Shown in pieces: positions 40,091 through 51,428 of a stretch of 64,000 nt of DNA. The translations under genes were made by a program, and so were the position numbers. The DNA is taken from positions 52,985 through 116,984 of the forward strand of contig NZ_PDWV01000006.1 of NCBI RefSeq assembly GCF_010093385.1, given 5' to 3'. Below the pieces are notes generated by a model, which did no database searches, was not told the origin of the DNA, and worked only from the letters and a program-made list of their open reading frames with translations. Each line of letters starts with the position of its first letter. Within the stretch, counting starts at the first letter, position 1. This stretch comes from Pseudoxanthomonas mexicana (GTDB taxonomy: Bacteria; Pseudomonadota; Gammaproteobacteria; Xanthomonadales; Xanthomonadaceae).

Positions 40091-40321
40091 ATGGCAGGCG
40101 CGGGAATTCAGGTCAGGCTGGGCAGGGCAGTGAAGGCTGCAAGGATGCGTTTGGGCTATTCTCAGGAAGCCTTGGCCGATGAATTGGGTATGCATCGCAC
40201 CCAACTGGGCCATATCGAGCAAGGGCTCAAGGATTGCCGGCTTTCAACGATCGTCAGGATCTCAACGGCGCTCGGGCTCCCACTGAGCCAGTTGTTCGAG
40301 CAAATCGAGGCTAGTGAATAG
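40091..40321 (+). CDS. XRE-family HTH regulator
   Basis: A 76-residue single-domain regulator. The helix-turn-helix is LGYSQEALADELGMHRTQLGHIEQG, followed by the helix LSTIVRISTALGLPLSQLFEQI, as in Cro/CI-type proteins. No effector domain. It is the last intact gene before the recG junction and is divergent from the three-gene minus-strand operon, which it probably represses together with itself. Confidence 0.85.
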   Translation: MAGAGIQVRLGRAVKAARMRLGYSQEALADELGMHRTQLGHIEQGLKDCRLSTIVRISTALGLPLSQLFEQIEASE

Positions 40322-40389
40322 TGGGCTACCTGCCCTGTCGGGACCGGCGCCGCTAGTCTGAACGATTTCCTTGATATGGGCTTGCTAAC

Positions 40390-40407
40390 ATAAGCAGCGG
40401 CAAGACC
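40390..40407 (+). other. Island-chromosome junction in recG
   Basis: The frame before this point reads LANI-S and is closed by a TGA at 40372. From 40394 it reads as normal recG (GCAGCGGCAAGACC, encoding SGKT of the Walker A motif). The bases just inside may contain the attachment core, but the other att site is outside the window. Confidence 0.55.
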
Positions 40408-41577
40408 GTGGTCGCGGCGCTGGCCGGCATGCTGGCCGTGGAAGCCGGCAAGCAGGTCGCCCTGGCCGCGCCCACCGAGTTGCTGGCCGAACAGCACCTG
40501 GCCAATCTCAAGGCCTGGCTGGAACCGCTGGGCGTTCGCGTCGCCTGGCTGGCCGGCAAGGTGACGGGCAAGGCGCGCACGCAGGTGCTGGCCCAGGTGG
40601 CCTCGGGCGAGGCGCAGGTGGTGGTGGGCACGCATGCGCTGATGCAGGAGACGGTGGTCTTCCATGATCTGGGCCTGGCCATCGTCGACGAGCAGCACCG
40701 CTTCGGGGTGCACCAGCGGCTGGCGCTGCGCGACAAGGGCGCGGGCGTGGACCGCGTGCCGCACCAGCTGGTCATGACCGCCACGCCGATCCCGCGCACG
40801 CTGGCGATGGCGGCCTATGCCGACCTGGACGTGTCGGCCATCGACGAACTGCCGCCGGGCCGTACGCCGGTGCAGACCGTGGCCCTGAGCGCGGAGCGCC
40901 GGCCAGAGCTGGTGGAGCGCATCCGCGCCGCCTGCGCCGAAGGGCGGCAGGCCTACTGGGTCTGCACGCTGATCGACGACAGCGACGAGGTCGTGGCGCA
41001 GGCCGCGCAGACCACCTACGAAGCCTTGTCCGCTTCGCTGCCGGAGCTGCGCGTGGCCCTCGTCCACGGACGCATGAAAGCCGCCGACAAGCAGGCCACG
41101 ATGCGCCGCTTCAAGGAAGGCGAGGCCGACCTGCTGGTGGCCACCACCGTCATCGAAGTCGGCGTCGACGTGCCCAACGCCTCGCTGATGATCATCGAGA
41201 ACGCGGAGCGGCTGGGGCTGGCGCAGCTGCATCAGTTGCGCGGACGGGTGGGGCGCGGTGCCACCGCATCCAGTTGCGTGCTGATGTACCAGCCGCCGCT
41301 GTCGGCGATGGCCAGGCACCGCCTGGCGACGATGCGCGAAACCAACGATGGCTTCGTGATCGCCGAGAAGGACCTGGAGCTGCGCGGACCGGGCGAACTG
41401 CTGGGTACGCGGCAGACGGGCCTTGCGGCATTCCGCGTCGCCGATCTCGCCCGCGATGCGGGCCTGCTGCCGCAGGTGCACGCGCTCGCCGAGCGGCTGC
41501 TGGCCGAGGATCCGTCGATCGCCGATCGGGTGATCCATCGCTGGGTCGGCGGCGCGGCGCGCTACGCATCGGCATGA
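40394..41577 (+). pseudogene. recG: RecG helicase, 3' two-thirds only
   Basis: About 394 residues of the ATP-dependent branch-migration helicase RecG. The fragment starts inside Walker A (SGKTVVAAL) and keeps PTELLAEQH, the DEAx-type box IVDEQHRFGVHQR, TATPIPRTLAMAAYADLD, TTVIEVGVDVPNASLM and QLHQLRGRVGRG. The N-terminal wedge domain and first part of the helicase (about 300 residues in a normal RecG of about 700) are missing at the island junction. No new start restores them, so the fragment is probably inactive unless the 5' part exists elsewhere. A frame from GTG 40408 is open but lacks an obvious ribosome-binding site. Confidence 0.92.
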
Positions 41578-41645
41578 TGCGGCGCGACTTCCGCTGGTCA
41601 TTCATCGGTGCGAGACTCGACCCCCGATAGAAAAAGCGAAACCTG

Positions 41646-42584
41646 ATGACCGACAAGATTCCCCTGCTGATCGACACCGACCCCGGCGTCGACGACGCCC
41701 TCGCGCTGTTGATGGCCTTCAACGATGCGCGCCACGAGATCGTCGGCCTGACCATCGCGGCCGGCAACGTGGGCCTGCAGTACACCGTGCGCAATGCGCT
41801 GAAGCTGTGCGAAGTGGCGGGGCGTGAAGACATTCCCGTGTTCGCCCGGGCGCCGGCGCCGCTGCTGCATCCGTCGCCGGGCGCCGGCTACGTGCCTGGA
41901 CAGGATGGATTCGGCGACGTCGGCTTCGCGCCGGCCCTGCGCCAGGCCGAGGAAGAACACGCAGCCCTCGCCATCCTGCGCCTGTCCCACCAACACGCGG
42001 GCAAGCTGGTGCTGGTCGCGCTGGGTCCGCTGACCAACATCGCGCTGGCGCTCAAGCTGGACCCCACGCTGCCGCAGCGCGTCGCCCGCTTCGTGGTGAT
42101 GGGGGGTGCCGTCACCTGTCACGGCAACATCACCCCGGCCGCCGAGTTCAACTTCTACTTCGACCCCGAAGCGGCCCACATCACGCTGCAGGCGTTCGGA
42201 CGCTACGATCTGGCCGACTGGGAAGCCACCATCGCCCACGGCCTGCCGCACCACGAGGTCGACGCATGGTTGGCCGCCGACAGCGAGCGGGCCCGGTTCT
42301 ACGCCCGCATCTCCGAGAAGACCCGGCTGTGGTCGGCCGACCGCCGGGGCGACCACTGGTTCGCGGCCGACGCGCTGGCGATGGCCTTCGTGCTCACCCC
42401 GGAGGGTGCGCTGGAGCTGGCCGAGCGGCCACTGGCGATCGAACTGCAGGGCACACACGCCCGCGGCGCATCGGTGGTGGACTGGCGCCGCGAGGGCGGC
42501 GGGCCGGACCAGGCCAACATCCTGTTGCGCTACGACCAGGCCCGGTTTCAGGACCTGATCCGCGCCGCGCTGGCGGCCGGCTGA
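41646..42584 (+). CDS. Nucleoside hydrolase (IunH-like)
   Basis: A 312-residue hydrolase of the inosine-uridine preferring family. The calcium-binding signature [16 protein letters not shown] is at residues about 9-24. [42 protein letters not shown] and the distal [11 protein letters not shown]sp follow. It cleaves ribonucleosides to base and ribose for salvage. The gene lies 68 bases after recG. The chromosomal base composition is normal, confirming that the core genome resumes here. Confidence 0.92.
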   Translation: MTDKIPLLIDTDPGVDDALALLMAFNDARHEIVGLTIAAGNVGLQYTVRNALKLCEVAGREDIPVFARAPAPLLHPSPGAGYVPGQDGFGDVGFAPALRQAEEEHAALAILRLSHQHAGKLVLVALGPLTNIALALKLDPTLPQRVARFVVMGGAVTCHGNITPAAEFNFYFDPEAAHITLQAFGRYDLADWEATIAHGLPHHEVDAWLAADSERARFYARISEKTRLWSADRRGDHWFAADALAMAFVLTPEGALELAERPLAIELQGTHARGASVVDWRREGGGPDQANILLRYDQARFQDLIRAALAAG

Positions 42585-42592
42585 CGGCCGGG

Positions 42593-42622
42593 TTGCGTCG
42601 GCAGGGAAGGGCGGGCTACAAT
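42593..42622 (+). promoter_or_regulatory. Promoter of rpmE2
   Basis: TTGCGT (42593-42598) and TACAAT (42617-42622) with an 18-base spacer. They lie 37 bases before the rpmE2 ATG and just after the nucleoside hydrolase stop. Confidence 0.6.
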
Positions 42623-42658
42623 GCCGCTCTTCCATTCCCGCTACACGGTGTGCCCGCC

Positions 42659-42901
42659 ATGAAGGCCGACATCCATCCCGATTACCGCGAAGTCGTCTTC
42701 CACGACGTGACCTCCGATTTCAAGTTCCTGACCCGCTCCACGCTGGGCAGCAAGGAAACGACGAAGTGGGAAGACGGCAACGAGTACCCGCTGATCAAGG
42801 TCGAAATCTCCTCGGCCTCGCACCCGTTCTACACGGGCAAGCACAAGGTCATCGATACCAGCGGCCGCATCGACAAGTTCCAGAAGCGCTACGCGCGCTG
42901 A
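42659..42901 (+). CDS. rpmE2: Ribosomal protein L31, type B
   Basis: An 80-residue large-subunit protein, [16 protein letters not shown] at the N-terminus, with [21 protein letters not shown] near the end. It lacks the zinc-binding Cys residues of standard L31, so it is the zinc-independent form usually used when zinc is scarce. In species with both forms it is repressed by Zur; no Zur box was sought here. In this lineage it may be the only L31. Confidence 0.97.
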   Translation: MKADIHPDYREVVFHDVTSDFKFLTRSTLGSKETTKWEDGNEYPLIKVEISSASHPFYTGKHKVIDTSGRIDKFQKRYAR

Positions 42902-43063
42902 TCGAACCTCGTCCGCTGTTCCCGTCCGGCCGCGCCTCGTGCGCGGCCGTTCGCGTTTGTGCGCGGCGCATCATGCGTGCTGCCGGAACGGAGGGTTGCG
43001 CCCGCGGCCTCATTCTTTGGTCTGACTTTGGTGCGGTATCGAGCGACGGCTCCAGACCCGCTG

Positions 43064-43072
43064 TGCGATAAT
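43064..43072 (+). promoter_or_regulatory. Extended -10 promoter of gltA
   Basis: TGCGATAAT is an extended -10 box about 90 bases upstream of the gltA start. No strong -35 is seen at the expected spacing. Confidence 0.5.
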
Positions 43073-43160
43073 TCGGGTCATCCAAGGTTCACTCCCTGGA
43101 CTCCCGTCACGCGCCGAGCGGGCCTTCCCGCAGGCGTATCCCCACGAAGGAGCGCACACT

Positions 43161-44450
43161 GTGTCCGAACTCGACCAGGTCACGCTGAATGCGGGCGACA
43201 AGTCCGTCGTCCTGCCCGTCCTGAAACCCACGCTTGGCAACGACTGCATCGATGTGTCCAAGCTGACCAGGGAAACCGGTCTATTCACCTACGACTCGGG
43301 TTTCACCGCCACCGCCAGCTGCAAGTCGGCCATCACCTACATCGATGGCGACAACGGCGTGCTGCTGTACCGCGGTTACCCCATCGAGCAGCTCGCGCAG
43401 CATTCCAGCTTCCTGGAAGTCTCGTACCTGCTGATGAACGGCGAGCTGCCGACCAAGGAAGAATTCGCCAGGTTCGAGCACGAGGTCACGCATCACACGA
43501 TGATGCATGAGTCGCTGAAGAACTTCCTGCACGGCTTCCACTACGACGCCCACCCGATGGCCATGCTGTCCGGCACGGTCGCCTCGCTGTCGGCGTTCTA
43601 CCACGACACGCTGGACCTGGAAGACCCCGAGCAGCGCCGTCTGGCCGCGATCCGCCTGCTGGCGAAGATGCCGACCCTGGCCGCTGCCGCCTACCGTTAT
43701 TCGATCGGCTGGCCGATCCGCTATCCGCGCAACAACCTGGAGTACGTCGACCGCTTCCTGCACATGATGTTCGAGGTGCCGAGCGAGCCGCTGGAACTCA
43801 ATCCGGTGGTCGCCAAGGCGCTGGACCTGCTGTTCATCCTGCACGCCGATCACGAGCAGAACGCCTCGACCTCGACGGTGCGGCTGGTCGGTTCGACCGG
43901 CGCCAACCCCTACGCTTCGGTCGCCGCGGGCATCACCGCCCTGTGGGGGCCGGCCCATGGTGGCGCCAACGAAGCCGTGCTGAAGATGCTGGAAGAAATC
44001 GGTACGCCGGACAAGGTGGACAGCGCCGTGGCCAAGGCCAAGGACAAGGAGTCCGGCTTCCGCCTGATGGGCTTCGGCCACCGCGTCTACAAGAACTTCG
44101 ACCCGCGCGCGAAGATCATCCGCGAGATGACCCACAAGGTGCTCGGCGAGCTGGGCGTGGACGACCCGCTGCTGGAAGTGGCGATGAAGCTGGAAGAGGC
44201 CGCGCTGAAGGACGAATACTTCATCCAGCGCAAGCTCTACCCGAACGTCGACTTCTACAGCGGCATCATCTACAAGGCGCTGAAGATCCCCACCGAGATG
44301 TTCACCGTCATGTTCGCCATCGGCCGCACCGCCGGCTGGGTGTCGCACTGGCTGGAGCAGCAGGTCGATCCGGAAGCCAAGATCGGCCGTCCGCGCCAGA
44401 TCTACACCGGCTACGCGCCGCGCGACTACGTGCCCACCGACAAGCGCTGA
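43161..44450 (+). CDS. gltA: Citrate synthase
   Basis: A 429-residue type II (hexameric, Gram-negative) citrate synthase. GTG 43161 follows GAAGGAG. Active-site regions are visible: [11 protein letters not shown] (first His), [14 protein letters not shown] (second His) and [14 protein letters not shown] (third His), with the catalytic Asp in [13 protein letters not shown]. It condenses acetyl-CoA and oxaloacetate at the entry of the TCA cycle. A strong intrinsic terminator follows the gene. Confidence 0.98.
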   Translation: MSELDQVTLNAGDKSVVLPVLKPTLGNDCIDVSKLTRETGLFTYDSGFTATASCKSAITYIDGDNGVLLYRGYPIEQLAQHSSFLEVSYLLMNGELPTKEEFARFEHEVTHHTMMHESLKNFLHGFHYDAHPMAMLSGTVASLSAFYHDTLDLEDPEQRRLAAIRLLAKMPTLAAAAYRYSIGWPIRYPRNNLEYVDRFLHMMFEVPSEPLELNPVVAKALDLLFILHADHEQNASTSTVRLVGSTGANPYASVAAGITALWGPAHGGANEAVLKMLEEIGTPDKVDSAVAKAKDKESGFRLMGFGHRVYKNFDPRAKIIREMTHKVLGELGVDDPLLEVAMKLEEAALKDEYFIQRKLYPNVDFYSGIIYKALKIPTEMFTVMFAIGRTAGWVSHWLEQQVDPEAKIGRPRQIYTGYAPRDYVPTDKR

Positions 44451-44469
44451 GCCCGTTGGCGACACGATG

Positions 44470-44495
44470 AAAAAGGCCCCGGATGGGGCCTTTTT
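44470..44495 (+). terminator. Intrinsic terminator of gltA, usable on both strands
   Basis: An 11-bp stem AAAAAGGCCCC/GGGGCCTTTTT with loop GGAT. It lies between gltA and the convergent isochorismatase-like gene and has A and T runs on both sides, so it can serve both. Confidence 0.93.
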
Positions 44496-44509
44496 CTTTG
44501 CGGCATGGG

Positions 44510-45010
44510 TCAGGCGTCCGGTCGCACGGCGACACGGGTGGTCAAGGCGTGCAGGGCGAAACCATGGATCGTCCTGTCCGTGGTGGTCGTGCAGTCCGAC
44601 AGCACGCTGACCTCGTAACGGTCCGCCGCCGGCGACAATGCGGTGAAGACCACGCAGTTCTGCGTCATCATCCCCGCGATGCGCAGGCGGGTGACGCCCA
44701 GGTCGGCCAGCACGCCGGAAAGGCGGGGTTGATGGGAGCTGTCCGCGGATTGCTTCACGATGACGGGCGCGTCGGGGGCAGCGGCCAGGATGCGCGCCTG
44801 GGTGCCGACGCCGGTTGTGCCGGCCTGGAACAGCGGGCTGTCCGTGGACGCGGCCACATGCTGGACCAGGACCACGGCTTCGCCGCGCGCGCGTGCGCGG
44901 TCGATGGCGTTGACGACGGCGTCGAGCGTGGCCTCGGCGTTCCATAGCGGGAGCGCGCCGCCGGGGAAATAGTCGTTCTGGACGTCGATGATGAGCAGGG
45001 CGGCGGTCAT
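44510..45010 (-). CDS. Isochorismatase-family cysteine hydrolase
   Basis: A 166-residue alpha/beta hydrolase of the isochorismatase/nicotinamidase superfamily. The catalytic triad candidates are D9 in LLIIDVQNDYF, a Lys in VIVKQSADS and the Cys in GMMTQNCVVFTAL. The substrate is unknown; similar small proteins hydrolyse amides. It is divergent from the Lrp-type regulator, which probably controls it. Confidence 0.88.
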   Translation of the reverse strand: MTAALLIIDVQNDYFPGGALPLWNAEATLDAVVNAIDRARARGEAVVLVQHVAASTDSPLFQAGTTGVGTQARILAAAPDAPVIVKQSADSSHQPRLSGVLADLGVTRLRIAGMMTQNCVVFTALSPAADRYEVSVLSDCTTTTDRTIHGFALHALTTRVAVRPDA

Positions 45011-45115
45011 GCGTTACCTTGGAAGGGGTGGGTTGCGGCATCGTAGTGATGGGTGCTGCGCGTGGTAATTGCAGTTCACAAGAAGCCGCGCCGTTTTCAT
45101 TGAGGATCGAAAGAC

Positions 45116-45520
45116 ATGCCCCTCGACAAGATGGATCGGGCCATCCTGGCGGCGCTGGCGCACGACGCCCGCATGACGTGGCAGGCCGTCGGCCGGCGCG
45201 TGCACCTGACGGGACAGGCGGTCGCCACGCGCGTGCAGCAGATGGTGGAGGGCGGCACGATCCGTGGCTTCACCGTGGCGCGAGGCGATCTGCGGCGCTA
45301 CTTCATCACGGTGTTCATGGATACGCCGCAGTTCGATGCATTCGAAGCGTTCCTGCAGGCACATGCCGAGGTGGAGAGCGCCAGCAAGATCGCCGGCGAA
45401 GGCTGCTACCAGGTGACGCTGGCCTGCGAGAGCGACACGGGCCTGGATGACTTCACCCAGGCGTTGCTGCGCTACGGCCGCTACAAGGTCGCCGGCGAGA
45501 TGCGGCGCGTGAAGCCCTGA
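45116..45520 (+). CDS. Lrp/AsnC-family regulator
   Basis: A 134-residue regulator. The N-terminal HTH has LDKMDRAILAALAHDARMTW and VGRRVHLTGQAVATRVQQM. A truncated RAM-like ligand domain follows (FITVFMDTPQFDAFEAFL, GCYQVTLACES). The length is slightly below the family norm of about 150. It faces the isochorismatase-like gene with a 105-base gap, so it likely regulates that gene and itself. Confidence 0.88.
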   Translation: MPLDKMDRAILAALAHDARMTWQAVGRRVHLTGQAVATRVQQMVEGGTIRGFTVARGDLRRYFITVFMDTPQFDAFEAFLQAHAEVESASKIAGEGCYQVTLACESDTGLDDFTQALLRYGRYKVAGEMRRVKP

Positions 45521-45529
45521 CGCATCGTT

Positions 45530-46183
45530 TCAGCGGCGCGCCGCATCCTCGTAGCGGGCGATGTCCTCTTCGGCAAGCAGCTGGCGCAACCGGGTGGCGG
45601 ACGCGCGCTTCATCGGCCTCTCGTCCACGCTGGAAAGCGGCGCCTGACGCAAGGCGTCGTGCGGCAGCACGGTCAGGTCGAAGCTGAGCTCCTCGGCGCT
45701 GAACACCCACACGGGCAGGTCGGCCACGCGTTCCCGGTCGATGCGCAGCCGGCGCTCGCGCGGCTCGGCGGGGATGCGGTGTTCTTCCAGGAACCGGGTG
45801 ACGGCATCCGGGTCGTCGCTGTGCAGGTGGACGTGCACGGGCGTGTTGGCATCGGCGGTGCCTTCAAGCACCGGGCCGACCAGCCGGGGCGCGAACGCGG
45901 ACAGGAATTCCATCGCGCGCAACGCGGCCTCGCGCCGCCGCCGCAGGCCCGTCACATGCGCCTCGCCGACGAACAGGCGCTGGTACTCGCGCAGTGCGTC
46001 CTCGATTTCGCGGTTGCGGGGCAGGGAGGCATCGTCGTGGATGCCCAGCCGGCTGGCGGCCTTGAGTTTGGCCTGGTGGTAGTCGCGGATGCCGCCCTCG
46101 GCCATCAGCCGGGCGGCTTCGTGCGCCAGTCGCTGGCGGCGCTCGCGGGTGCGGGTTTCGGCGTGCTGACGGGCGTGGTGCAT
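45530..46183 (-). CDS. Conserved hypothetical protein (nucleotidyltransferase-like)
   Basis: A 217-residue soluble protein. The N-terminus is a basic helix (RTRERRQRLAHEAARLMAEG) and the core contains RLVGPVLEGTADANTPVHVHLHSDDPDAV. It ends with PLSSVDERPMKRASATRLRQLL. This pattern is common in gammaproteobacteria as a hypothetical protein with a nucleotidyltransferase-like fold. I cannot assign a reaction. It is convergent with the Lrp gene, ten bases apart. Confidence 0.75.
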   Translation of the reverse strand: MHHARQHAETRTRERRQRLAHEAARLMAEGGIRDYHQAKLKAASRLGIHDDASLPRNREIEDALREYQRLFVGEAHVTGLRRRREAALRAMEFLSAFAPRLVGPVLEGTADANTPVHVHLHSDDPDAVTRFLEEHRIPAEPRERRLRIDRERVADLPVWVFSAEELSFDLTVLPHDALRQAPLSSVDERPMKRASATRLRQLLAEEDIARYEDAARR

Positions 46184-46282
46184 GACAGGCCTCCGCGTCG
46201 AAACAGACTCGAATGTACACCATGCTCCCGCGTTGTCGATGACGGCGCATGCGCGCCGTCAGGGCGCCTTCACGCCACCGCG

Positions 46283-48706
46283 TCAGAAGATGTCGAACGC
46301 CTCTTCATCCGGCACCGCGTCTTCCGGACCATACAGGTCGTAGTCCTGGATGCGGTCCATGTCCTCGACCTTCACCCATTCGGTGACGCCGTTGAGTGTG
46401 GCCTGCACCATGCCGTCCGGTGGATCGTTCAGCGCCACCGGCTTGTCCTTCAAGGCCACCCGCATGTAGTCGATCCAGATGGGCAGGGCCGCCTTGCCGC
46501 CGTATTCGCGGTAGCCCAGCGACTGGAAGTTGTCGCGCCCCACCCACACCACGGTGGCGTACTGCGCCCCGAAGCCGCCGAACCAGGCGTCACGGTGGTC
46601 GTTGGTCGAGCCGGTCTTGCCGCCCACGTCCTCGCGGCCCAGCACCTTGGCCGCGGTGCCCGTGCCGCGCTGGACCACGTCGCGCATCATCGACACCAGC
46701 TGGTAGGCCGTACGCTCGTCGATCGCGCGCGGCGCGGTGACAGCGTTCGGATCGGCGGGCTTTTCCTCGGCCTTGGGCTTGGCCTCGGCCGGCTTGGCGG
46801 CGGACGTGGTCGCGGCCGGGCCGAAATTGAAGCCATCCACCACCTGGCTGGCCGGTGCGCCCCCGCCCTGCGCCCCCTGGCCGCAGCCGCGGCAGGCGAC
46901 GGCCGGGTTCTCCTTGAACACCACGTTGCCTTCGCGGTCCTTCACCTCGTCGATGAACCAGGGCGTCACCCGTGATCCGCCATTGGCGAACACGGCGTAG
47001 CCACGCGCCACCGACAGCGGCGTCAGCGACGCTGTGCCCAGCGACATCGACAGGTTGGGCGGAAGTTCGGCCTCGTCGAAGCCGAACTGGCTGATGTAGG
47101 TGCGCGCGAACGGCACGCCGATGCCATCCAGCAGCCGCACGGACACCAGGTTGCGCGACTGCACCAGGGCTTCGCGCAGCCGCATCGGGCCGCGGAACCC
47201 GCCGCCGTCGTTCTGCGGCCGCCACATGTGGCCGCGGCGGTCGCGGAATACGACCGGAGCGGCCAGCACGATCGAGGCGGGGTTGAAGCCCTTCTCGAAC
47301 GAGGCCGCGTACAGGAACGGCTTGAAGCTGGAGCCGGGCTGGCGCCGCGCCTGGGTGGCACGGTTGAACTTGTTGCCGGCGAAGCTGTAGCCGCCCACCA
47401 GCGCACGTACGGCGCCGTTGTTGGCGTCCAGCGAGCCCAGCGCGGCCTGTGCGCGCGGGATCTGGTCGACCAGGAAGCTGCCGGGCTCCTTGCCTGCCTT
47501 GATGCGGGCCAGGTCGCCGCGCTTGACCAGCTTGGCCGGCGTGCGCCCGGTCCACTTGCTGGCGGCCGGGGGCAGGGTGATTTCGCGGCCGTCGGCCGTG
47601 ACCACCGTGGCGCTGCCATCGTCGTGGGTGCGCGCCACCACCGTGGGGATCAGGCCGTTCTGCGCAGGAATCCCGCGCAGGTGGCTGGCCAGGGCGGCGG
47701 CGTCGGCGTCGGCTGCGACATCGAAGTGCCGCTCGATGCCGTTCCAGCCATGACGGTGGTCGTAAAGGCCCAGGCCGTCGCGGACGGCGTCGTTGGCGGC
47801 CGCCTGCAGGGTGGCGTCCAGCGTGGTGGTGACGTGGTAGCCCTTGGTCAGCGCTTCCGGTCCGAAGCGCGCGATCATGTCCTGGCGCACCATCTCGGCG
47901 ACGTACGGGGCGTACACCTCCACCGGTCGCTCATGCGGTTTGGCATGCATGGGCTCGGCCTTGGCCTGCGCGGCTTCGGCCGCGGTGACGTAACCGTCCT
48001 CGCGCATCCGCTCCACCACATAGGCGCTGCGCTGCTGGTTGCGGCCGGGGTTGCTGATCGGGTTGCCGCTGGAGGGAAACTTCAGCGCGCTCACCAGCGT
48101 GGCGGTCTCGGCCAGGGTCAGCTGGTCCAGGGTCTTGCCGTAGTAGTACTCGGCCGCGGCGGCCACGCCGTAGGAGCGGTTGCCGAAGAAGCTCTTGTTG
48201 AGGTACAGCTCCAGGATCTCGTCCTTGGTCAGCATCTTCTCGATGCGGACGGCCAGCATCATCTCCACCAGCTTGCGGGTGTAGCTGTACTCCGAGCTAA
48301 GGAACCATTGCCGGGCCACCTGCTGGGTGATCGTGCTGCCGCCGGCCACGCGGCCTTCCTTCCGGCTGACGATCTGCCACACGGCCCGGGCGATGCCGGT
48401 GGGGTCGATGCCCTTGTGCTCGTAGAACTTGCTGTCCTCGGCGGCGATGAAGGCCTGCTTGACCTGGGCCGGAACCTGGTCGATCTGCACCGGATAACGC
48501 CGGATCTCCCCGTACAGGCCCATCAGCCGGCCGTCGCTGGCATAGATATAGAGGGGTTCCTGCAGCTCAACGTTCCGCAGGGCCTGGACGTCCGGGACCT
48601 TGGACGAGACCGTGTAGTACAGCACCCCCAGGCCGACGGCGCCGGCCAGGGCAAGTATCAGGAACGTGATGAGGGTCCAACGGAGAAGACGACGGAAACG
48701 GGACAT
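46283..48706 (-). CDS. mrcA: Penicillin-binding protein 1A (bifunctional)
   Basis: An 807-residue class A PBP starting [10 protein letters not shown], with a membrane anchor (residues about 9-32). The glycosyltransferase (GT51) domain has the catalytic E90 in [14 protein letters not shown] and [13 protein letters not shown] middle OB-type insert follows. The transpeptidase domain has SxxK in [10 protein letters not shown], SxN in VQSRNLVSV and KTG in [10 protein letters not shown]. It polymerises and cross-links peptidoglycan. An Ala/Pro/Lys-rich insert ([19 protein letters not shown]) interrupts the transpeptidase region. Divergent from pilM, a standard arrangement for ponA/mrcA. Confidence 0.96.
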   Translation of the reverse strand: MSRFRRLLRWTLITFLILALAGAVGLGVLYYTVSSKVPDVQALRNVELQEPLYIYASDGRLMGLYGEIRRYPVQIDQVPAQVKQAFIAAEDSKFYEHKGIDPTGIARAVWQIVSRKEGRVAGGSTITQQVARQWFLSSEYSYTRKLVEMMLAVRIEKMLTKDEILELYLNKSFFGNRSYGVAAAAEYYYGKTLDQLTLAETATLVSALKFPSSGNPISNPGRNQQRSAYVVERMREDGYVTAAEAAQAKAEPMHAKPHERPVEVYAPYVAEMVRQDMIARFGPEALTKGYHVTTTLDATLQAAANDAVRDGLGLYDHRHGWNGIERHFDVAADADAAALASHLRGIPAQNGLIPTVVARTHDDGSATVVTADGREITLPPAASKWTGRTPAKLVKRGDLARIKAGKEPGSFLVDQIPRAQAALGSLDANNGAVRALVGGYSFAGNKFNRATQARRQPGSSFKPFLYAASFEKGFNPASIVLAAPVVFRDRRGHMWRPQNDGGGFRGPMRLREALVQSRNLVSVRLLDGIGVPFARTYISQFGFDEAELPPNLSMSLGTASLTPLSVARGYAVFANGGSRVTPWFIDEVKDREGNVVFKENPAVACRGCGQGAQGGGAPASQVVDGFNFGPAATTSAAKPAEAKPKAEEKPADPNAVTAPRAIDERTAYQLVSMMRDVVQRGTGTAAKVLGREDVGGKTGSTNDHRDAWFGGFGAQYATVVWVGRDNFQSLGYREYGGKAALPIWIDYMRVALKDKPVALNDPPDGMVQATLNGVTEWVKVEDMDRIQDYDLYGPEDAVPDEEAFDIF

Positions 48707-48820
48707 CCAGTGCTTTCCGATTGCAGAATTCGTAACGGCAGAGTATAGATGACCGCCGGGATCGCCACGGGCGATTCCAAGGGGAACAGGGACTTGGGGA
48801 ACAACCCTCGTGAAACGTGA

Positions 48821-49980
<1,160 letters not shown>

Positions 49981-49981
<1 letters not shown>

Positions 49982-50745
49982 TGGCAAGAATCAACCTACT
50001 CCCGTGGCGCGCGGAGCGTCGCGTCCAGCGGCAGCGCGAGTTCTACGTCATGCTGGCCGCCGCCGCCGTCGCCGGCCTGTTGCTGTCGTTCCTGCTGTGG
50101 TTCCACTACGACCGCCAGGTGGCCGGCCAGACCGAGCGCAACGAGTTCCTCAAGGCCGAGATCGCCAAGGTTCAGGCGCAGAACAAGGAAATCGAGCGCC
50201 TCGATGAACAGAAGCGCCGCCTGCTGGCGCGCAAGGACGTGATCGAGAAGCTGCAGGCCAACCGCTCGCAGATGGTGCACCTGTTCGATTCGCTGGTGCG
50301 CACCATCCCTGACGGGGTGATGCTGGGCAACATCAAGCAGGAGGGCGAAGTCCTGACCCTCGAGGGCCGGGCCCAGTCCAACGCGCGCGTCAGTAGCTAC
50401 ATGCGCAACCTGGAAACCTCCGGCTGGATGACCAAGCCCGAGCTGTCGATCATCGAGTCCAAGCCGGAAGAGGTGAAGACGCTCACCAACACCGGTGCCA
50501 GCCGCGCGCTGCCCTACGTGTTTAAGCTGACGGTCCGCCTGGCGAACCCGACCGCCGAGCAGGAAGCGGAAACGGCCGCCGCCGGCACCGCCCCCGCCGG
50601 TACCGCGCCCGCGGCGCCGCTGGAGGGACAGCCGGCTGCACCCGCCACGCCCGCGCCTGCAACGCCGTCGACACCCGCCCCGTCGACACCGCCACCCGCC
50701 GCGGCGCCCGCTAACACTCCCCCGGCCACCGGGAGCGCCTCATGA
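49981..50745 (+). CDS. pilN: Type IV pilus inner-membrane protein PilN
   Basis: A 254-residue bitopic protein. It begins MARINLLPWR, the INLLPWR motif that docks into PilM, then has one membrane helix (VMLAAAAVAGLLLSFLLW), a coiled coil and a ferredoxin-like periplasmic domain. The last 60 residues are a Pro/Ala/Thr-rich low-complexity tail. The ATG overlaps the pilM stop by one base. Works with PilO and PilP. Confidence 0.96.
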
Positions 50746-51428
50746 GCCAGAAAAAGACGTCGCTCAAGAACCTGGACATCAACAACATCGGCGCGTGGCC
50801 GCAGAACGCGAAGATCGGCTTCTCGGTGATCCTCGCGCTGTTCATCCTGGCGTTCGCCTACTTCCTTTTCATCAAGGGGAAGGCGGAGACGCTGGAATCG
50901 CTCGAAGGGGAAGAGGTGCGCCTGCGCCAGGACTTCGAGAAGGAGCAGGCCAAGGCCGCGAACCTCGAACCGCTGAAGCAGCAGCTGGCGCAGATGGAGC
51001 AGGTGCTGCAGCAGATGCTGCGCCAGCTGCCCAGCAAGACCGAGATGCCGGACCTGATCATCGACATCTCGCAGACCGCGCTGTCCAGCGGCCTGGCCAA
51101 CGAGCTGTTCCAGCCCGAGCCGGAGACGCTGAAGGAGTTCTACGCCGAGAAGCCGATCCAGCTGCGCATGGTGGGCAACTACCACCAGTTCGGCGCCTTC
51201 GTCAGCGGCGTGGCCTCGCTGCCGCGCGTGGTCATCCTGACCATGCACGACATCTCGCTGAAGCCGAAGGAAGGCAAGGGCGGCGTGAATCGCGGCGCGC
51301 TGGAGCTGTCGGGCACGGTGAAGACCTATCGCTATCTGGATGAAAAGGAAGTCGCCGACCAGGAAGCCGCCGCTGCGGCCTCCAACGGTCAGGCGACGCC
51401 GGCACCCGCCGCAGGGGGAGCACCATGA
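50742..51428 (+). CDS. pilO: Type IV pilus inner-membrane protein PilO
   Basis: A 228-residue bitopic protein with the FSVILALFILAFAYFLFI helix, a coiled coil and a periplasmic ferredoxin-like domain (FGAFVSGVASLPRVVILTMHDI). It overlaps pilN by four bases (ATGA). Forms heterodimers with PilN and binds PilP. Confidence 0.96.
   Translation: MSQKKTSLKNLDINNIGAWPQNAKIGFSVILALFILAFAYFLFIKGKAETLESLEGEEVRLRQDFEKEQAKAANLEPLKQQLAQMEQVLQQMLRQLPSKTEMPDLIIDISQTALSSGLANELFQPEPETLKEFYAEKPIQLRMVGNYHQFGAFVSGVASLPRVVILTMHDISLKPKEGKGGVNRGALELSGTVKTYRYLDEKEVADQEAAAAASNGQATPAPAAGGAP

Noticed and set aside
38628..40321. Classical toxin-antitoxin pair around the XRE regulator
   Set aside because: The divergent operon has three genes and none resembles a HipA, HigB, RelE or similar toxin.
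43281..45041. 586-residue minus-strand frame across gltA and the isochorismatase-like gene
   Set aside because: Antisense to gltA and in another frame of the hydrolase; composition is that of a GC-driven shadow.
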